From positions 868,001-932,000 of the forward strand of contig JAGYKE010000005.1 of the NCBI GenBank assembly GCA_018401465.1: DNA of 64,000 bases, given 5' to 3'. Origin of the DNA: Aestuariivita sp. (lineage in GTDB: Bacteria; Pseudomonadota; Alphaproteobacteria; Rhodobacterales; Rhodobacteraceae). This document shows, piece after piece, positions 26,589 to 34,984 of this stretch (its first letter is position 1; each line of letters opens with the position of its first letter). The position numbers and the translations under genes are program-made. The notes beneath the pieces were generated by a model that was not told the origin of the DNA, ran no database searches, and worked only from the letters and a program-made list of their open reading frames with translations.

Positions 26589-26718
26589 GGTATAGATCTC
26601 CCCACCCTCCCTGCCGCCGCAAGAAGGGAAAAGTGGCAGGATTTTACTCCGCCCGCAGCGAGACTATCCCGCCGCTACCGTGGCCTAATTTTGCACCGCC
26701 GTTTCCTAGCCTGCGACC

Positions 26719-26805
26719 ATGACCAAGCGCAGCCCCTTAAAGTACTTCAAGACCAGCCCGGAGATCATCCGCCTGGCGGTGATGCTGTACTTTCGCTTCC
26801 CATAG
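26719..26805 (+). pseudogene. IS6-family transposase N-terminal scrap
   Basis: A 28-codon frame, MTKRSPLKYFKTSPEIIRLA followed by VMLYFRFP and a stop, matches the beginning of IS6-family transposases, which are about 230 residues long. The rest of the transposase is absent. It lies between the IS21 fold-back and the IS3 element. Bases 26806-26898 show nothing else. Confidence 0.6.
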
Positions 26806-26937
26806 CACGTTGGGAAGAAGCCTCTCCACCCGACACCTATTCAAGGCCAACCGGGCTGCCGCTTGTCGTTCGGCGCGGGCTTCGGCGCGGCCTAAGGGTG
26901 AGCTACTCCCCAACTCTTGGACAGATTCCCGGGTTGA

Positions 26938-27792
26938 TTAAGCTACTGCCTGCACCTGCTGATCGGTTTCAATGCGGTTAAAGTAGGCCACGGCGGGCGG
27001 CTGTCCGCCATGGGCAGTGTGAGGGCGTTGGTGGTTGTAGAAGGTGATCCAGCGCCCGATGCCGACCCGAGCCTGCGACCCCGTTTCCCAGGCGTGCAGA
27101 TAGACGCATTCATACTTCAAGGACCGCCACAGCCGCTCGATGAAGATGTTGTCGATGCAGCGTCCTTTGCCATCCATCGAGATCCGGGTGCCGACCCTTT
27201 TCAGCCGGTCGGTCCAGGCGAAGGACGTGAACTGCGACCCTTGATCGGTGTTCATGATCTCGGGCGGGCCGAACTTGTGGATCGCCTCGTTCAAAGCCTC
27301 CACGCAGAAGTCGGCTTCCAGCGTGTTCGATATCCGCCAGGCCAAGACCTTCCGGGTATACCAGTCCATGATGGCGACCAGATAGAGGAATCCGCGGCGC
27401 ATCGGGATGTAGGTGATGTCGGCACACCAGACCTGATTGGGCCGCTCCACACGCAGACCGCCGAGCAGATAAGGGTAGGTCTTGTGCCCCTTCGCGGGCC
27501 TGCTGGTATCGGGCGACTGGTAAATCGGCATCAAGCGCATGAGCCGCATCAGTCGACGAATGCGCTTGTAGTTCACAACATACCCCTCGTTCCGCAGGTG
27601 CCACGTCATCTGCTGGACGCCGTAAAACGGCGTTTCGAGGAACTGCTTGTCGATCACCACCATGAGGTCGAGGTTCATCGCCGTCTCGCCCATCAGTTCG
27701 TAGTAGAACGATGACCGTGCGATCGACAGCAGGCGGCATTGCGCCCCGACCGACAGGCTCGGGTGGTTCTTCTCGATCATCCCGCGCCTCAC
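26938..27792 (-). CDS. IS3-family transposase OrfB (DDE integrase domain)
   Basis: The protein has 284 residues. The DDE residues are visible in WCADITYIP, MNTDQGSQFTS and NIFIERLWRSLKYE. An N-terminal HTH_21-like region (MIEKNHPSLSVGAQCRLLSI) precedes them. It overlaps orfA by four bases; a productive transposase is normally made as an OrfAB fusion by programmed frameshifting. Residues 82-91 contain a short RLM triplication, probably harmless. It carries out strand transfer of this IS. Confidence 0.92.
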   Translation of the reverse strand: MRRGMIEKNHPSLSVGAQCRLLSIARSSFYYELMGETAMNLDLMVVIDKQFLETPFYGVQQMTWHLRNEGYVVNYKRIRRLMRLMRLMPIYQSPDTSRPAKGHKTYPYLLGGLRVERPNQVWCADITYIPMRRGFLYLVAIMDWYTRKVLAWRISNTLEADFCVEALNEAIHKFGPPEIMNTDQGSQFTSFAWTDRLKRVGTRISMDGKGRCIDNIFIERLWRSLKYECVYLHAWETGSQARVGIGRWITFYNHQRPHTAHGGQPPAVAYFNRIETDQQVQAVA

Positions 27793-28082
27793 TTGCCGGT
27801 CCAGGGCTTGAGCTTTCTGGACAAAAAATCGTTGGCCACAGCCAGCTCCCCGATCTTTGCATGCAGCGACCGCACCGTGTCCTCGTCGATCTCGGGCGCT
27901 CTCTTGCCACCACGCTCAAAGATGTCAGCCGCGCCCTCCAGAAGAGCCTTCTTCCACTGATGGATCATCGTAGGATGCACGCCATATTCGGCGGCCAGCT
28001 CCGACACCGTGCGCTCGCCCTTCACGGCCTCCAGCGCCACGCGAGCTTTGAACCCCGCGTCATGGTTCCTGCGTTTCTTCAT
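27789..28082 (-). CDS. IS3-family transposase OrfA (HTH)
   Basis: The protein has 97 residues. It has the HTH_Tnp_1 pattern (FKARVALEAVKGERTVSELA followed by YGVHPTMIHQWKKAL) and a C-terminal leucine-zipper-like helix (RSLHAKIGELAVANDFLS). It binds the IS ends and regulates transposition. It begins 81 bases inside the right end of the element. Confidence 0.9.
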   Translation of the reverse strand: MKKRRNHDAGFKARVALEAVKGERTVSELAAEYGVHPTMIHQWKKALLEGAADIFERGGKRAPEIDEDTVRSLHAKIGELAVANDFLSRKLKPWTGK

Positions 28083-28279
28083 GTTCTGATCTCCTCGTTC
28101 TCGGAGACCAGCAGACGTCAGATCATAGCTTGCGTCACTGTCCGATTTTCGGGGAGCAGCTCAGGGATTGTGTCGCTGGCATAGCTGAGACTAGTTAGAA
28201 TCTGTCTGACGGCACTGATTGTCAGAATCCTGCAGGAGTGTCGCATGCTGCGCCAAACTCGTCCGCTAGGGCTTTCGGG

Positions 28280-28395
28280 GTGAACGTCAAGGGCGTCTAG
28301 CGCCTCTACCGCGAGAAACGGCTTTGGCTGCGCCGCACGAAGCGCAATAAAATCCCGCGTGAGGGGCGTGAAGAAGAGTGGTGCCCATCGGCATA
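28280..28395 (+). pseudogene. IS3-family orfB scrap
   Basis: The plus strand reads VNVKGV-stop-RLYREKRLWLRRTKR, which resembles the pre-catalytic part of IS407-type OrfB (the NxKRVxRLYREExLxxR motif). It has an internal stop and is far too short to act. Bases 28164-28279 show no gene. Confidence 0.45.
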
Positions 28396-28400
28396 GGGCT

Positions 28401-29405
28401 TCAGCCCTTCACGTCTGCCGCCAAAGCCTCAAGAAGCGCCGCCGCTGTGCCATGCGAAACCAGCGCGCGGGCATCGTCGTCGATGCGTGCCGGGTCCAGC
28501 GCTGTGTCGCCCGGCGCCTCACGAAAAATCGGCCAGTCGGTGCCCAGCATGATCCGGTCCGCGCCATAAAGCGCCACGCCAGCCTCCAGCGCGCGGGGGC
28601 CGAGCGACGCGCAGTCGTACCAGATGCGTCGCATTCTCTCGGTAGGGAAGGGGGCATCGGGCGAGCGGTGGCGTGCGATCGCCTCCATCCGCTCGAAGAT
28701 GAAAGGTAGTGTGCCGCCAAGGTTCACGACCTGCCAGCGGATGCGCGGGAAAGCGTCCAGTAGGTCCGACAGGATCAAGGTCAGGGTCACTTGCGCCAGC
28801 TGCGATTGCAGCGCCACCGCCGAGGTGCGGTATTGCGCAAACTCCGCGGCAGGGGGCGCTGGAGGCACGCCGACGCGCGGCCCCGGATGCACCATCAGAA
28901 GTGCGCCGCTCTCATTGGCTGCTTCAAAGACTGGCGTCAGAAGCCGCGCCTCCGCAACGGTGTTGAAGTAATCGGCGGGCAGGATCACGCCCGGCAGGCC
29001 GAGGTCGCGCCGCACCCGGCGCATCTCCGTTGCCGAAGCGTCCATGTCCGCCAGTGGCAGACCTGCCAGCCCGACGATCCGCCCGCCGGTGTCCCGGCCC
29101 AAGTCTGCGAGGTGATCGTTGAAGTCGCGGATGACCGGCGCGGCCTCTTGCGCGGGCAGCACGTCGAGACAGAGCGCGCCGGGAAAAGTCAGCATCCGCC
29201 GATCGATTCCCGCCGAGTCCATTTGTGCCAAGCCCACCTTGTGATCCCAATGCGCTGGCAGGAAGGGAAAGGCGCCATTCATCGCCAGCATCTCGCGCCC
29301 ATCGCCGTCCGTGGGGCGCAAGCAGGGCCGTTCAGCGCGGGCGGTCAGGAAATCGACGAGGCCGCCGCCGTAGTAGTGCGCGTGCATATCGATATGTCCG
29401 GGCAT
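28401..29405 (-). CDS. metal-dependent amidohydrolase family 2 / ACMSD-like decarboxylase
   Basis: The protein has 334 residues from the ATG at 29405 (MPGHIDMHAHYYGG). The HxH metal motif is HIDMHAH. A later His in MVHPGPR is another ligand. The C-terminal YGADRIMLGTDWP carries the catalytic or metal Asp of the family. This group includes aminocarboxymuconate-semialdehyde decarboxylase, gamma-resorcylate and 5-carboxyvanillate decarboxylases, and some hydrolases. Divergent from a Rieske oxygenase, it is inferred to decarboxylate or hydrolyse an aromatic-acid intermediate. The long upstream extension of the frame is antisense to the Rieske gene and not coding. Confidence 0.88.
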   Translation of the reverse strand: MPGHIDMHAHYYGGGLVDFLTARAERPCLRPTDGDGREMLAMNGAFPFLPAHWDHKVGLAQMDSAGIDRRMLTFPGALCLDVLPAQEAAPVIRDFNDHLADLGRDTGGRIVGLAGLPLADMDASATEMRRVRRDLGLPGVILPADYFNTVAEARLLTPVFEAANESGALLMVHPGPRVGVPPAPPAAEFAQYRTSAVALQSQLAQVTLTLILSDLLDAFPRIRWQVVNLGGTLPFIFERMEAIARHRSPDAPFPTERMRRIWYDCASLGPRALEAGVALYGADRIMLGTDWPIFREAPGDTALDPARIDDDARALVSHGTAAALLEALAADVKG

Positions 29406-29451
29406 CCCAGGTTTCCTTCTGCCGACGTCAAAAACGGCTTTAGAAAAACTA

Positions 29452-29469
29452 AGACATGGCCTAATGTCT
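29452..29469. promoter_or_regulatory. short inverted repeat in the amidohydrolase/Rieske divergent promoter
   Basis: AGACAT (29452-29457) and ATGTCT (29464-29469) form a perfect 6-bp dyad around GGCCTA, in the 96-base gap between two divergent catabolic genes. A regulator site is plausible; which protein binds is not known. Confidence 0.4.
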
Positions 29470-29501
29470 AATGCAAGGTCAGATCCTTCTTGGAGCATGT
29501 C

Positions 29502-30563
29502 ATGGATAGCGACGGTTTCATTCGCAACGCCTGGTACGTCTGTGCCCGAAGCCAGGATATCTCCCGAGCTTTGTCCGCCTTTACCGTCTTGGGCGACGCA
29601 ATCGTGGTCTTCCGGAGGAGCGATGGTAGCGTCGCTGCGCTTGAAGATGCCTGTCCGCACCGCAAGCTGCCTTTGTCCAGAGGTACGCTGGTCGACGACC
29701 GGGTGGTTTGCGGCTATCACGGTTTGACCTTCGATGGCACCGGCACTTGTGTCGCCGCACCGACCCAGCCCGATGCAATCCCGCGGCGCGCCCGGGTCGC
29801 GTCCTACCCGGTGATCGAACGCTATGGCTTTGTCTGGCTCTGGATGGGTGACCCGGCGCTGGCCGACCCGGCCGAGATGCTCGACATTCCGAATTACGAT
29901 AATCCGAGTTGGGGCCGCACCGCCTGCGGCGCTCTCGACATCGACTGCCACTACCTGTGGATCACCGACAACCTGCTCGATCCTTCGCATGTGGCATGGG
30001 TGCACCTGACGTCCTTTGCGGGCGGCGGCACGGACAATCTGCCGCTGGAAATGTCCGAGGCCGCGGACCGGGTGATCGTGTCGCGCTGGATCCCGGGTTG
30101 TGCCGCACCGCCTTATTACGCGCCATACCTCCCCTATGCGGATGCCTGTGACCGGCTTCAGCACTACGAAATGCGCATGCCCGCCATCGCCATCAACATG
30201 TCGGTCTACACGCGCGCGGGCACCGGCGGGGCGGAGGCGGTCCTTCCCGACGATGCCTTCATTAACATCTCGTACAATTTCATGACCCCGGTGGACGCCG
30301 ACCGCTCGCGCTATTTCTGGTTCCAGCATCGCAACGCGCGTCCCGACGACATGGCCATGTCCGAAAGCATGTTTGCGGGGGCTACTATGGCCTTCAACGA
30401 GGACAAGGTGGTGCTTGAAGACGTGCATCGCGGCATGAAGGCTCCGCGCACGCCCTACCTGAACCTCGGTCTCGACGCCGCGGCCATGCGGTTTCGCAAG
30501 ATGGTCGAGCGGCGCATTGCGTCCGAGACCGGTGCCGTGTCTGGCGCGGCATCCTGTGCTTAA
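29502..30563 (+). CDS. Rieske non-heme iron oxygenase, vanillate O-demethylase-like
   Basis: The protein has 353 residues from the ATG at 29502; a TTG at 29490 is possible. The Rieske [2Fe-2S] motif is CPHRKLPLSRG, then CGYHGLTF. The mononuclear iron ligands are expected in ITDNLLDPSHVAWVH, with the bridging Asp and two His. Length and layout fit VanA/dicamba-monooxygenase-type single-component terminal oxygenases that demethylate methoxy- or N-methyl aromatics. No dedicated ferredoxin reductase gene is nearby, so electrons must come from elsewhere. It is convergent with the LysR gene at 30560, and the two stops overlap. Confidence 0.92.
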   Translation: MDSDGFIRNAWYVCARSQDISRALSAFTVLGDAIVVFRRSDGSVAALEDACPHRKLPLSRGTLVDDRVVCGYHGLTFDGTGTCVAAPTQPDAIPRRARVASYPVIERYGFVWLWMGDPALADPAEMLDIPNYDNPSWGRTACGALDIDCHYLWITDNLLDPSHVAWVHLTSFAGGGTDNLPLEMSEAADRVIVSRWIPGCAAPPYYAPYLPYADACDRLQHYEMRMPAIAINMSVYTRAGTGGAEAVLPDDAFINISYNFMTPVDADRSRYFWFQHRNARPDDMAMSESMFAGATMAFNEDKVVLEDVHRGMKAPRTPYLNLGLDAAAMRFRKMVERRIASETGAVSGAASCA

Positions 30564-31489
30564 CCGTGGTCAGCCACCGAGCGGGTATGATCGGCAGCCT
30601 CTGACAGGACCCAGTCGCGGAAGGCAGCGATGCGCGGTGATTTCAGCGCGTCTGGCGGGCAGACCAGCCAATAGGCGAAGCGAGAGGCGACAGCCCTACC
30701 GAAAGGCTTGACGAGATCTCCTGCGGCGATCGCGTCCATCACCAGCGGAGAACGCCCCAGCGCGACACCCAGACCCCGCACTGCCGCCTGCACCACCATG
30801 TTGGATTGGCCGAAGCGGCGCAGCCGCGCGGGTTTCGGTAGGGTCACGCCTGACTCATTGGCCCAGAACTGCCATGTGGGCGCCAGCCCATCGATATCGG
30901 TCACGTCATCGACAAGCAGAGTGTGGCCCGACAGGTCGGCGACAGTGCGCAGCGGCGGACCGTTCTCTAGAAGGGATGGCGCGCAGACCGGGAACAACCA
31001 CTCCTCCAGAAGCTTCTCGACATGCAGGCCCGGGTACCTGCCCATGCCATAGCGGATCGCGATATCGGCGTCGTCGCCGGAAAAATCCGTCAGTCGGGCC
31101 GAGGTTGCAATCGAGACGGGATGTTCCGGATGGCGTTGGTCGAAGCCGATCAGCCGGGGGATCAGCCAGACATAGGCGAAGCCTGGCAGGCAGGACAGCC
31201 CGATGGCCATCGGCTCGGTGCGGGCGTCGCGCAGCTCACGGCAGATATCGGCAACACCACCGAACCCTTGCGCGACTGCCGCCGCAAGCCGAGCGCCCTC
31301 ATCGGTAACGCTGACACGGCCGCCGTGCCGGTTCAGTAGCCGCATGCCCAGCCAGTCCTCCAGCAAACGAATCTGCTGGCTGACGGCGCTTTGGGTGACA
31401 CCCAGTTCCTCGGCGGCCCGGCCGAAGCCGCGCTGGCGAGCCACCGCTTCGAAGGTGCGCAACGCTGTGAAGGGAAGGTTCGAGATCAT
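30560..31489 (-). CDS. LysR-family transcriptional regulator (GcvA-like)
   Basis: The protein has 309 residues. The HTH is FGRAAEELGVTQSAVSQQIRLLE at residues 21-43. The effector domain has the ADIAIRYGMGRYPGL pattern of the GcvA/AmpR-like subgroup. It is divergent from the NicX/M29-like gene at 31524 with only 34 bases between, so it probably controls that gene and perhaps the block around it. Confidence 0.9.
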   Translation of the reverse strand: MISNLPFTALRTFEAVARQRGFGRAAEELGVTQSAVSQQIRLLEDWLGMRLLNRHGGRVSVTDEGARLAAAVAQGFGGVADICRELRDARTEPMAIGLSCLPGFAYVWLIPRLIGFDQRHPEHPVSIATSARLTDFSGDDADIAIRYGMGRYPGLHVEKLLEEWLFPVCAPSLLENGPPLRTVADLSGHTLLVDDVTDIDGLAPTWQFWANESGVTLPKPARLRRFGQSNMVVQAAVRGLGVALGRSPLVMDAIAAGDLVKPFGRAVASRFAYWLVCPPDALKSPRIAAFRDWVLSEAADHTRSVADHG

Positions 31490-31523
31490 AAGTTAAACTA
31501 AACCAGCACATTAATTCTTTTCA

Positions 31524-32696
31524 ATGGCCCGAATGGTGCCGCCTTTCTATTCTGAGACCGGTGATCGCGTGGGGCACAGAATGCAGCACGACCTGCGAAC
31601 GGGCATAGAGAACATGCTGCTGCGCTGCGGCGGGCTGGCGCCCGGGCAGTCCGTCCTGATCCTCGCAGAGCCTGCCTCGGGTGGCTATTACGACCCCGTG
31701 CTTGCTGAAGAGGTGGCGCGGGTCGCTGGGGCGCTGGGGTTGGAGGCGACGGTGCGCGAGGAAGCCGTGGGTGCCAGCGCCCGGCCCTCAGAGGAAATCA
31801 TGGCAGCGATCGGCCGTGCAGATCGCACCGTGTTCCTGTCACGTCTTGGCGACCAGCTGCGCTTCGACACGGCGCTGTCCGGGGCAGCCCCCGTGATGTG
31901 TTATGCGCTCGACCGCAGGATGATGGGGTCAGGGTTCGGGCAGGCGGACCACGCGGCCTTTCTTGCGCTGCTCGACAGTCTGAACGCCGCGCTTGCCGCC
32001 GCGGAAGAGATCCGGGTAACCTGTCCGCTAGGCACCGATTTTGCGGGTCCGGGCGCGCGCTTTCCCTCCAGTGCGGCCGAGGTCTCGGTGCGGCGCTTTC
32101 CGCTGTCGGTGTTCACGCCCGTGCCAGCCGGCGACTATGCCGGGACGATCGCACAGGCTGGATTCCTGACCGGCACCGGCAAGACCTTCTACGACCCCTA
32201 TACGCTGGCGCTCGACGATGTGCTGCGGATCCGCTTCGACGGCAACCGGATCACCGGCTTCGACGGCCCCGACGCCGTGCGGGCTGAAGCGCATTATCGT
32301 CACGTCGGCGGCTCGACCGATAGTGACGCCTTTCACGTCCATTCCTGGCACGCGGGGATGCATCCGGGCTGCGGCTGGTCGGTCGAGGCCGGCGAGAACG
32401 TCACCCGCTGGGGCGGTGGTGCCTTCGGCAACCCGCGCGTGCTGCATTTCCACACCTGCGGTGCGCAGGCGCCTGGCGAGATTTCGGTCAACGTCATAGA
32501 CCCGACGATCCGGCTAGACGGGGTGGCAGTATGGGAGGACGGGCGGCTTCACCCCGACCGCGTGCCGGGCGGCGCTGCGATTCTGGCGCGCCATCCGGAC
32601 GCAGCGGCGCTTTTTGCCGATCCTGCGCGCGAGGTCGGGCTTGCGCCCTCGGGACGGCTGTCCGCCGTGCCTCAGCCCGCGGCGAACATGGCGTAA
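31524..32696 (+). CDS. M29 aminopeptidase / 2,5-dihydroxypyridine dioxygenase (NicX)-like metalloenzyme
   Basis: The protein has 390 residues from 31524; an ATG at 31581 would give 371. The fold is that of leucyl-aminopeptidase M29 and NicX-like ring-cleaving dioxygenases. It has an N-terminal SVLILAEP strand, and C-terminal metal-ligand candidates in FHVHSWHAGMHPGCGW and LHFHTCGAQAPGEISVNVIDP. NicX opens the ring of 2,5-dihydroxypyridine using Fe(II). The surrounding Rieske oxygenase, creatininase and arylmalonate-decarboxylase-like genes favour a catabolic oxygenase over a peptidase. Substrate and reaction are not proven by sequence. Confidence 0.7.
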   Translation: MARMVPPFYSETGDRVGHRMQHDLRTGIENMLLRCGGLAPGQSVLILAEPASGGYYDPVLAEEVARVAGALGLEATVREEAVGASARPSEEIMAAIGRADRTVFLSRLGDQLRFDTALSGAAPVMCYALDRRMMGSGFGQADHAAFLALLDSLNAALAAAEEIRVTCPLGTDFAGPGARFPSSAAEVSVRRFPLSVFTPVPAGDYAGTIAQAGFLTGTGKTFYDPYTLALDDVLRIRFDGNRITGFDGPDAVRAEAHYRHVGGSTDSDAFHVHSWHAGMHPGCGWSVEAGENVTRWGGGAFGNPRVLHFHTCGAQAPGEISVNVIDPTIRLDGVAVWEDGRLHPDRVPGGAAILARHPDAAALFADPAREVGLAPSGRLSAVPQPAANMA

Positions 32697-33409
32697 TCCT
32701 CGGCCACGGCCCGGGCCGCCGTGTCCAACAGCCTGCGGCCCTGTTCCGGCGTCGCCAATGCGGAGTGCGACCCCACGCGGCCGTCCGGAAAGTCGCGACG
32801 ATGTGCGTCCGGCGGGCCGTGACGGTCGCCCGCATGGGCGCGGATGAATTCGGCCGACAGCTTGCGCGGCGGTGTCAACGCGGCCTCAGGCGGCGGAACC
32901 CGTCTGTGCGTCGCCATGGTGATGGCGATCTCGGACGGTGTTGCGTGCATGCCTTCCCACTCACCGTACCAGTCCCGCCGCAGGGCATTCACGGGCTCGA
33001 AGTCCCACCAGCTTTTCAGGCGGACGCGCGTGCCGGGCAGGGTGTCGATTGCGGCGCGCAGCGGGGCGAGGTTCGCACCATGAGCGTTCAGCACGTAGAT
33101 CGGGTTGAAGCCCTGCGCGGCCATCCCCGCCAGGACCTCGCCCGCCAAGGCGCGGAAGACGGGTTCCGAGACCGACAGCGTGCCCGGAAAGGCGGTGTTG
33201 AAAGGCGCGGGTGTCAAAGCCAGCGTCGGCGCGACAACCGCGTTGCAAAGATCCGCTGCTGCCTCGGCAATGGCAGTGGCGCAAAAGGCATCTGTTCCGA
33301 TCAGCCCCATCGGCCCATGCTGTTCGGTGGAACCGGTGGGCAGGATCACACCGCCGCCACGCGCGAGATGGGCCTCGACCTCGGGCCATGTCATCAGGTC
33401 GAGCCTCAT
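32672..33409 (-). CDS. creatininase-family amidohydrolase
   Basis: The protein has 245 residues from the ATG at 33409 (MRLDLMTWPEVEAHLARGG), which overlaps the GST stop (ATGA). Metal-binding motifs of the family are present: LPTGSTEQHGPMGLIGTD, NAHGANLAPL and WEGMHATPSEIA. Creatininase-type enzymes hydrolyse cyclic or linear amides such as creatinine, mycofactocin precursor and formamide derivatives. In this cluster it could hydrolyse the amide left after opening of an N-heterocyclic ring (inference). Its 3' end overlaps that of the M29/NicX-like gene by 25 bases (convergent). Confidence 0.88.
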   Translation of the reverse strand: MRLDLMTWPEVEAHLARGGGVILPTGSTEQHGPMGLIGTDAFCATAIAEAAADLCNAVVAPTLALTPAPFNTAFPGTLSVSEPVFRALAGEVLAGMAAQGFNPIYVLNAHGANLAPLRAAIDTLPGTRVRLKSWWDFEPVNALRRDWYGEWEGMHATPSEIAITMATHRRVPPPEAALTPPRKLSAEFIRAHAGDRHGPPDAHRRDFPDGRVGSHSALATPEQGRRLLDTAARAVAEDYAMFAAG

Positions 33410-34041
33410 GCCGTGGCCTTCGCCAGCCAGGCGTCGAGAATGACGCGGTAGGAAAAAAGCTCTGCGCTCACCGGTGGCTCGGCCTCGACGCGGGCGCGCC
33501 ATGACGTGACCGGGTCGGGCAGGGTCAGCCCCAGCCCCAGAACCGGCCCCAGAGCATCAAGCCAGGCCAGTGTGACCGGCAGCCCCAAGTCGCCCAGACC
33601 GAAAGGCATGTCGTCCTGCTCCAGCAGTGCGCCGAGCTGGGTCAGCCGCGCCTGCAGGGCCGCGGCCTGGGTCGCGACAACGCCCGCATCACGTGCCGCG
33701 GGGGCGATATGCGGAAACAGCTTGCGCAATTCCGGCTCGAGCCGCGTGTCGTGGAAGCGGCCGCGCTCGCGCATCCGGGCGCGCGCGGCCGGTCCGTCTG
33801 GCATCAGCGGCGGGTCGGGAAAACGCTCTTCGAGATACTCGACGATGGCCTCGCTGTCGGCCAGCAACAACCCGTCATGCAAGAGCGCCGGCAGGTTGCC
33901 CGAAGGCACCAACCGGCGATATTCGGCAGACCCGTAGCCGCCCGGTGGCGGCAATTCCCGCCATTTCAGCCCCTTTGCGCGCAACGCAATCCGGACCTTG
34001 GCGCAGTACAGGCTGGGCGGGATCGCATAGAGGGTCAGCAT
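33406..34041 (-). CDS. glutathione S-transferase family protein
   Basis: The protein has 211 residues. The N-terminal thioredoxin-like domain (MLTLYAIPPSLYCAKVRIAL, LVPSGNLPALLHDG with the cis-Pro, ADSEAIVEYLEERFP with the glutathione-binding Ser) is followed by a helical C-terminal domain. In catabolic clusters GSTs often act as maleylpyruvate or maleylacetoacetate isomerases, which would suit an aromatic pathway. Here that is only a suggestion. It overlaps the creatininase-like gene and lies 13 bases after the solute-binding protein gene, so all three are likely one operon. Confidence 0.88.
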   Translation of the reverse strand: MLTLYAIPPSLYCAKVRIALRAKGLKWRELPPPGGYGSAEYRRLVPSGNLPALLHDGLLLADSEAIVEYLEERFPDPPLMPDGPAARARMRERGRFHDTRLEPELRKLFPHIAPAARDAGVVATQAAALQARLTQLGALLEQDDMPFGLGDLGLPVTLAWLDALGPVLGLGLTLPDPVTSWRARVEAEPPVSAELFSYRVILDAWLAKATA

Positions 34042-34054
34042 CGGGGCAGAGGTT

Positions 34055-34834
34055 TCATTCGAGCGGCACGCTCCACTTCACGGCCAGTTCGTCGAAGAAA
34101 CCGCTTTCCTTCTTGGTCGAGATCCAGGTGTTGACGTAATTGATCCAAACCTGATCGTCCTGCGGCAGCAGCATGGCCACCAGCGCGCGGGCGCGCGGTT
34201 CGGACACGGGCACGATCATCAATTGCGGATAGCGCTTGACCAGCTGACGCGCCTCGACGTTCGAGGTGATATGCGCATCGGCGCGGCCGGCCAGAACTTC
34301 TTGGAAGTCCCGCGCGGGGGCGTCGACGATGACGTGCTCGGCGTCGGGGAAGAAGGACTTGACCTGCTGTTCCTGAGTGGTGCCAAGCGTCGCTGCCACC
34401 TTCACACCGGCGGCATTCAGGTCGTCCCAATCCTTGAACCTGTCCGTGTCCTTGGCGTTGATCAGCGGAACCGTCCCAAGCGAGAAGTAGGGCTGCGAGT
34501 AGCCCGCAACCTTGGCGCGCGCCGGCGTGACCGAGGCAGAGCCGGTCATGTGATAGGTGCCCGCCGAGATGCCCGCGACCAGCGTGCGCCAGTCGGCCGG
34601 CACGAATTCCACCGTGACGCCCAGATCGGCGGCAAGCTGTGTCATCACGTCGATATCGTAGCCGGTGTAGCTGTTCGTTGTAACGTCCTTCATCGTCATC
34701 GGGTTCCAGTCCCCGGTGGTGCCGACCTTGAGGACACCGGTGTTCAGGATCTCTTGCAGGACGGAGTCGGCCTGTGCGGCGATGGGTGCTGCGATAACGG
34801 CAGCCGCGACCGCGATGGATTTCAGAAAGGACAT
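34055..34834 (-). CDS. polar amino-acid-type ABC transporter substrate-binding protein (family 3)
   Basis: The protein has 259 residues with a signal peptide (MSFLKSIAVAAAVIAAPIAA, cleaved before QADS). Typical family-3 blocks follow: LKVGTTGDWNPMTM, YTGYDIDVMTQLAADLGV and VSVTPARAKVAGYSQPYF. Sequence character resembles cyclohexadienyl dehydratase/PheC-like SBPs, so an aromatic or carboxylic ligand is possible. It is divergent from the ATPase and permease genes at 34985-36480, which probably complete the transporter. Confidence 0.9.
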   Translation of the reverse strand: MSFLKSIAVAAAVIAAPIAAQADSVLQEILNTGVLKVGTTGDWNPMTMKDVTTNSYTGYDIDVMTQLAADLGVTVEFVPADWRTLVAGISAGTYHMTGSASVTPARAKVAGYSQPYFSLGTVPLINAKDTDRFKDWDDLNAAGVKVAATLGTTQEQQVKSFFPDAEHVIVDAPARDFQEVLAGRADAHITSNVEARQLVKRYPQLMIVPVSEPRARALVAMLLPQDDQVWINYVNTWISTKKESGFFDELAVKWSVPLE

Positions 34835-34984
34835 GGTGCTTCTCCCCAGTTGGTCAGGGCCACTCAGGCCCGCTCAAAGCAGCTTGCCCGAAATAACTTG
34901 TGAATCAAGAAAAACTAATATCTAGATCGGCACTGGTACAGAAATGCGGGCTGTTGCCCGGTCTTGTGCAGATAAGATGTCGTG

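Larger units (their letters stand above)
25490..26707. mobile_element. IS21 fold-back derivative with two copies of the same terminus
   Basis: Both ends carry the istA-side terminus in inverted orientation (TGGGAACGGCGGTGC at 25490; CACCGCCGTTTCCT ending at 26707). The inverted arms are about 380 bp each, 25490 to about 25870 and about 26325-26707. Between them lies an extra stretch of istA on the left arm only. The junction at about 26322-26330 joins ...GGGGATGGTCGG to CCTGAAGCCGTTCC, which is istA read backwards. No istB is present. Having two transposase-binding ends, it might be moved in trans by the complete copy. Confidence 0.8.
26899..28163 (-). mobile_element. complete IS3-family insertion sequence
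   Basis: The element is 1265 bp. The ends are inverted repeats beginning TGAGCTACTCCCC (26899) and, on the other strand, TGAGCTGCTCCCC (ending at 28163). A GGG is present immediately outside both ends (26896-26898 and 28164-28166), which fits the 3-bp target duplication of the family. It contains orfA and orfB on the minus strand, both intact, so it may be active. Confidence 0.88.

Noticed and set aside
26323-26981. Continuation of the 457-residue plus-strand istA frame
   Set aside because: It passes through an inverted istA segment and then IS6/intergenic DNA; only the first part (to about 26322) is real istA sequence.
29406-30428. Upstream extension of the ACMSD-like frame (675 residues)
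   Set aside because: The added part is antisense to the Rieske oxygenase gene; the family N-terminus starts at 29405.
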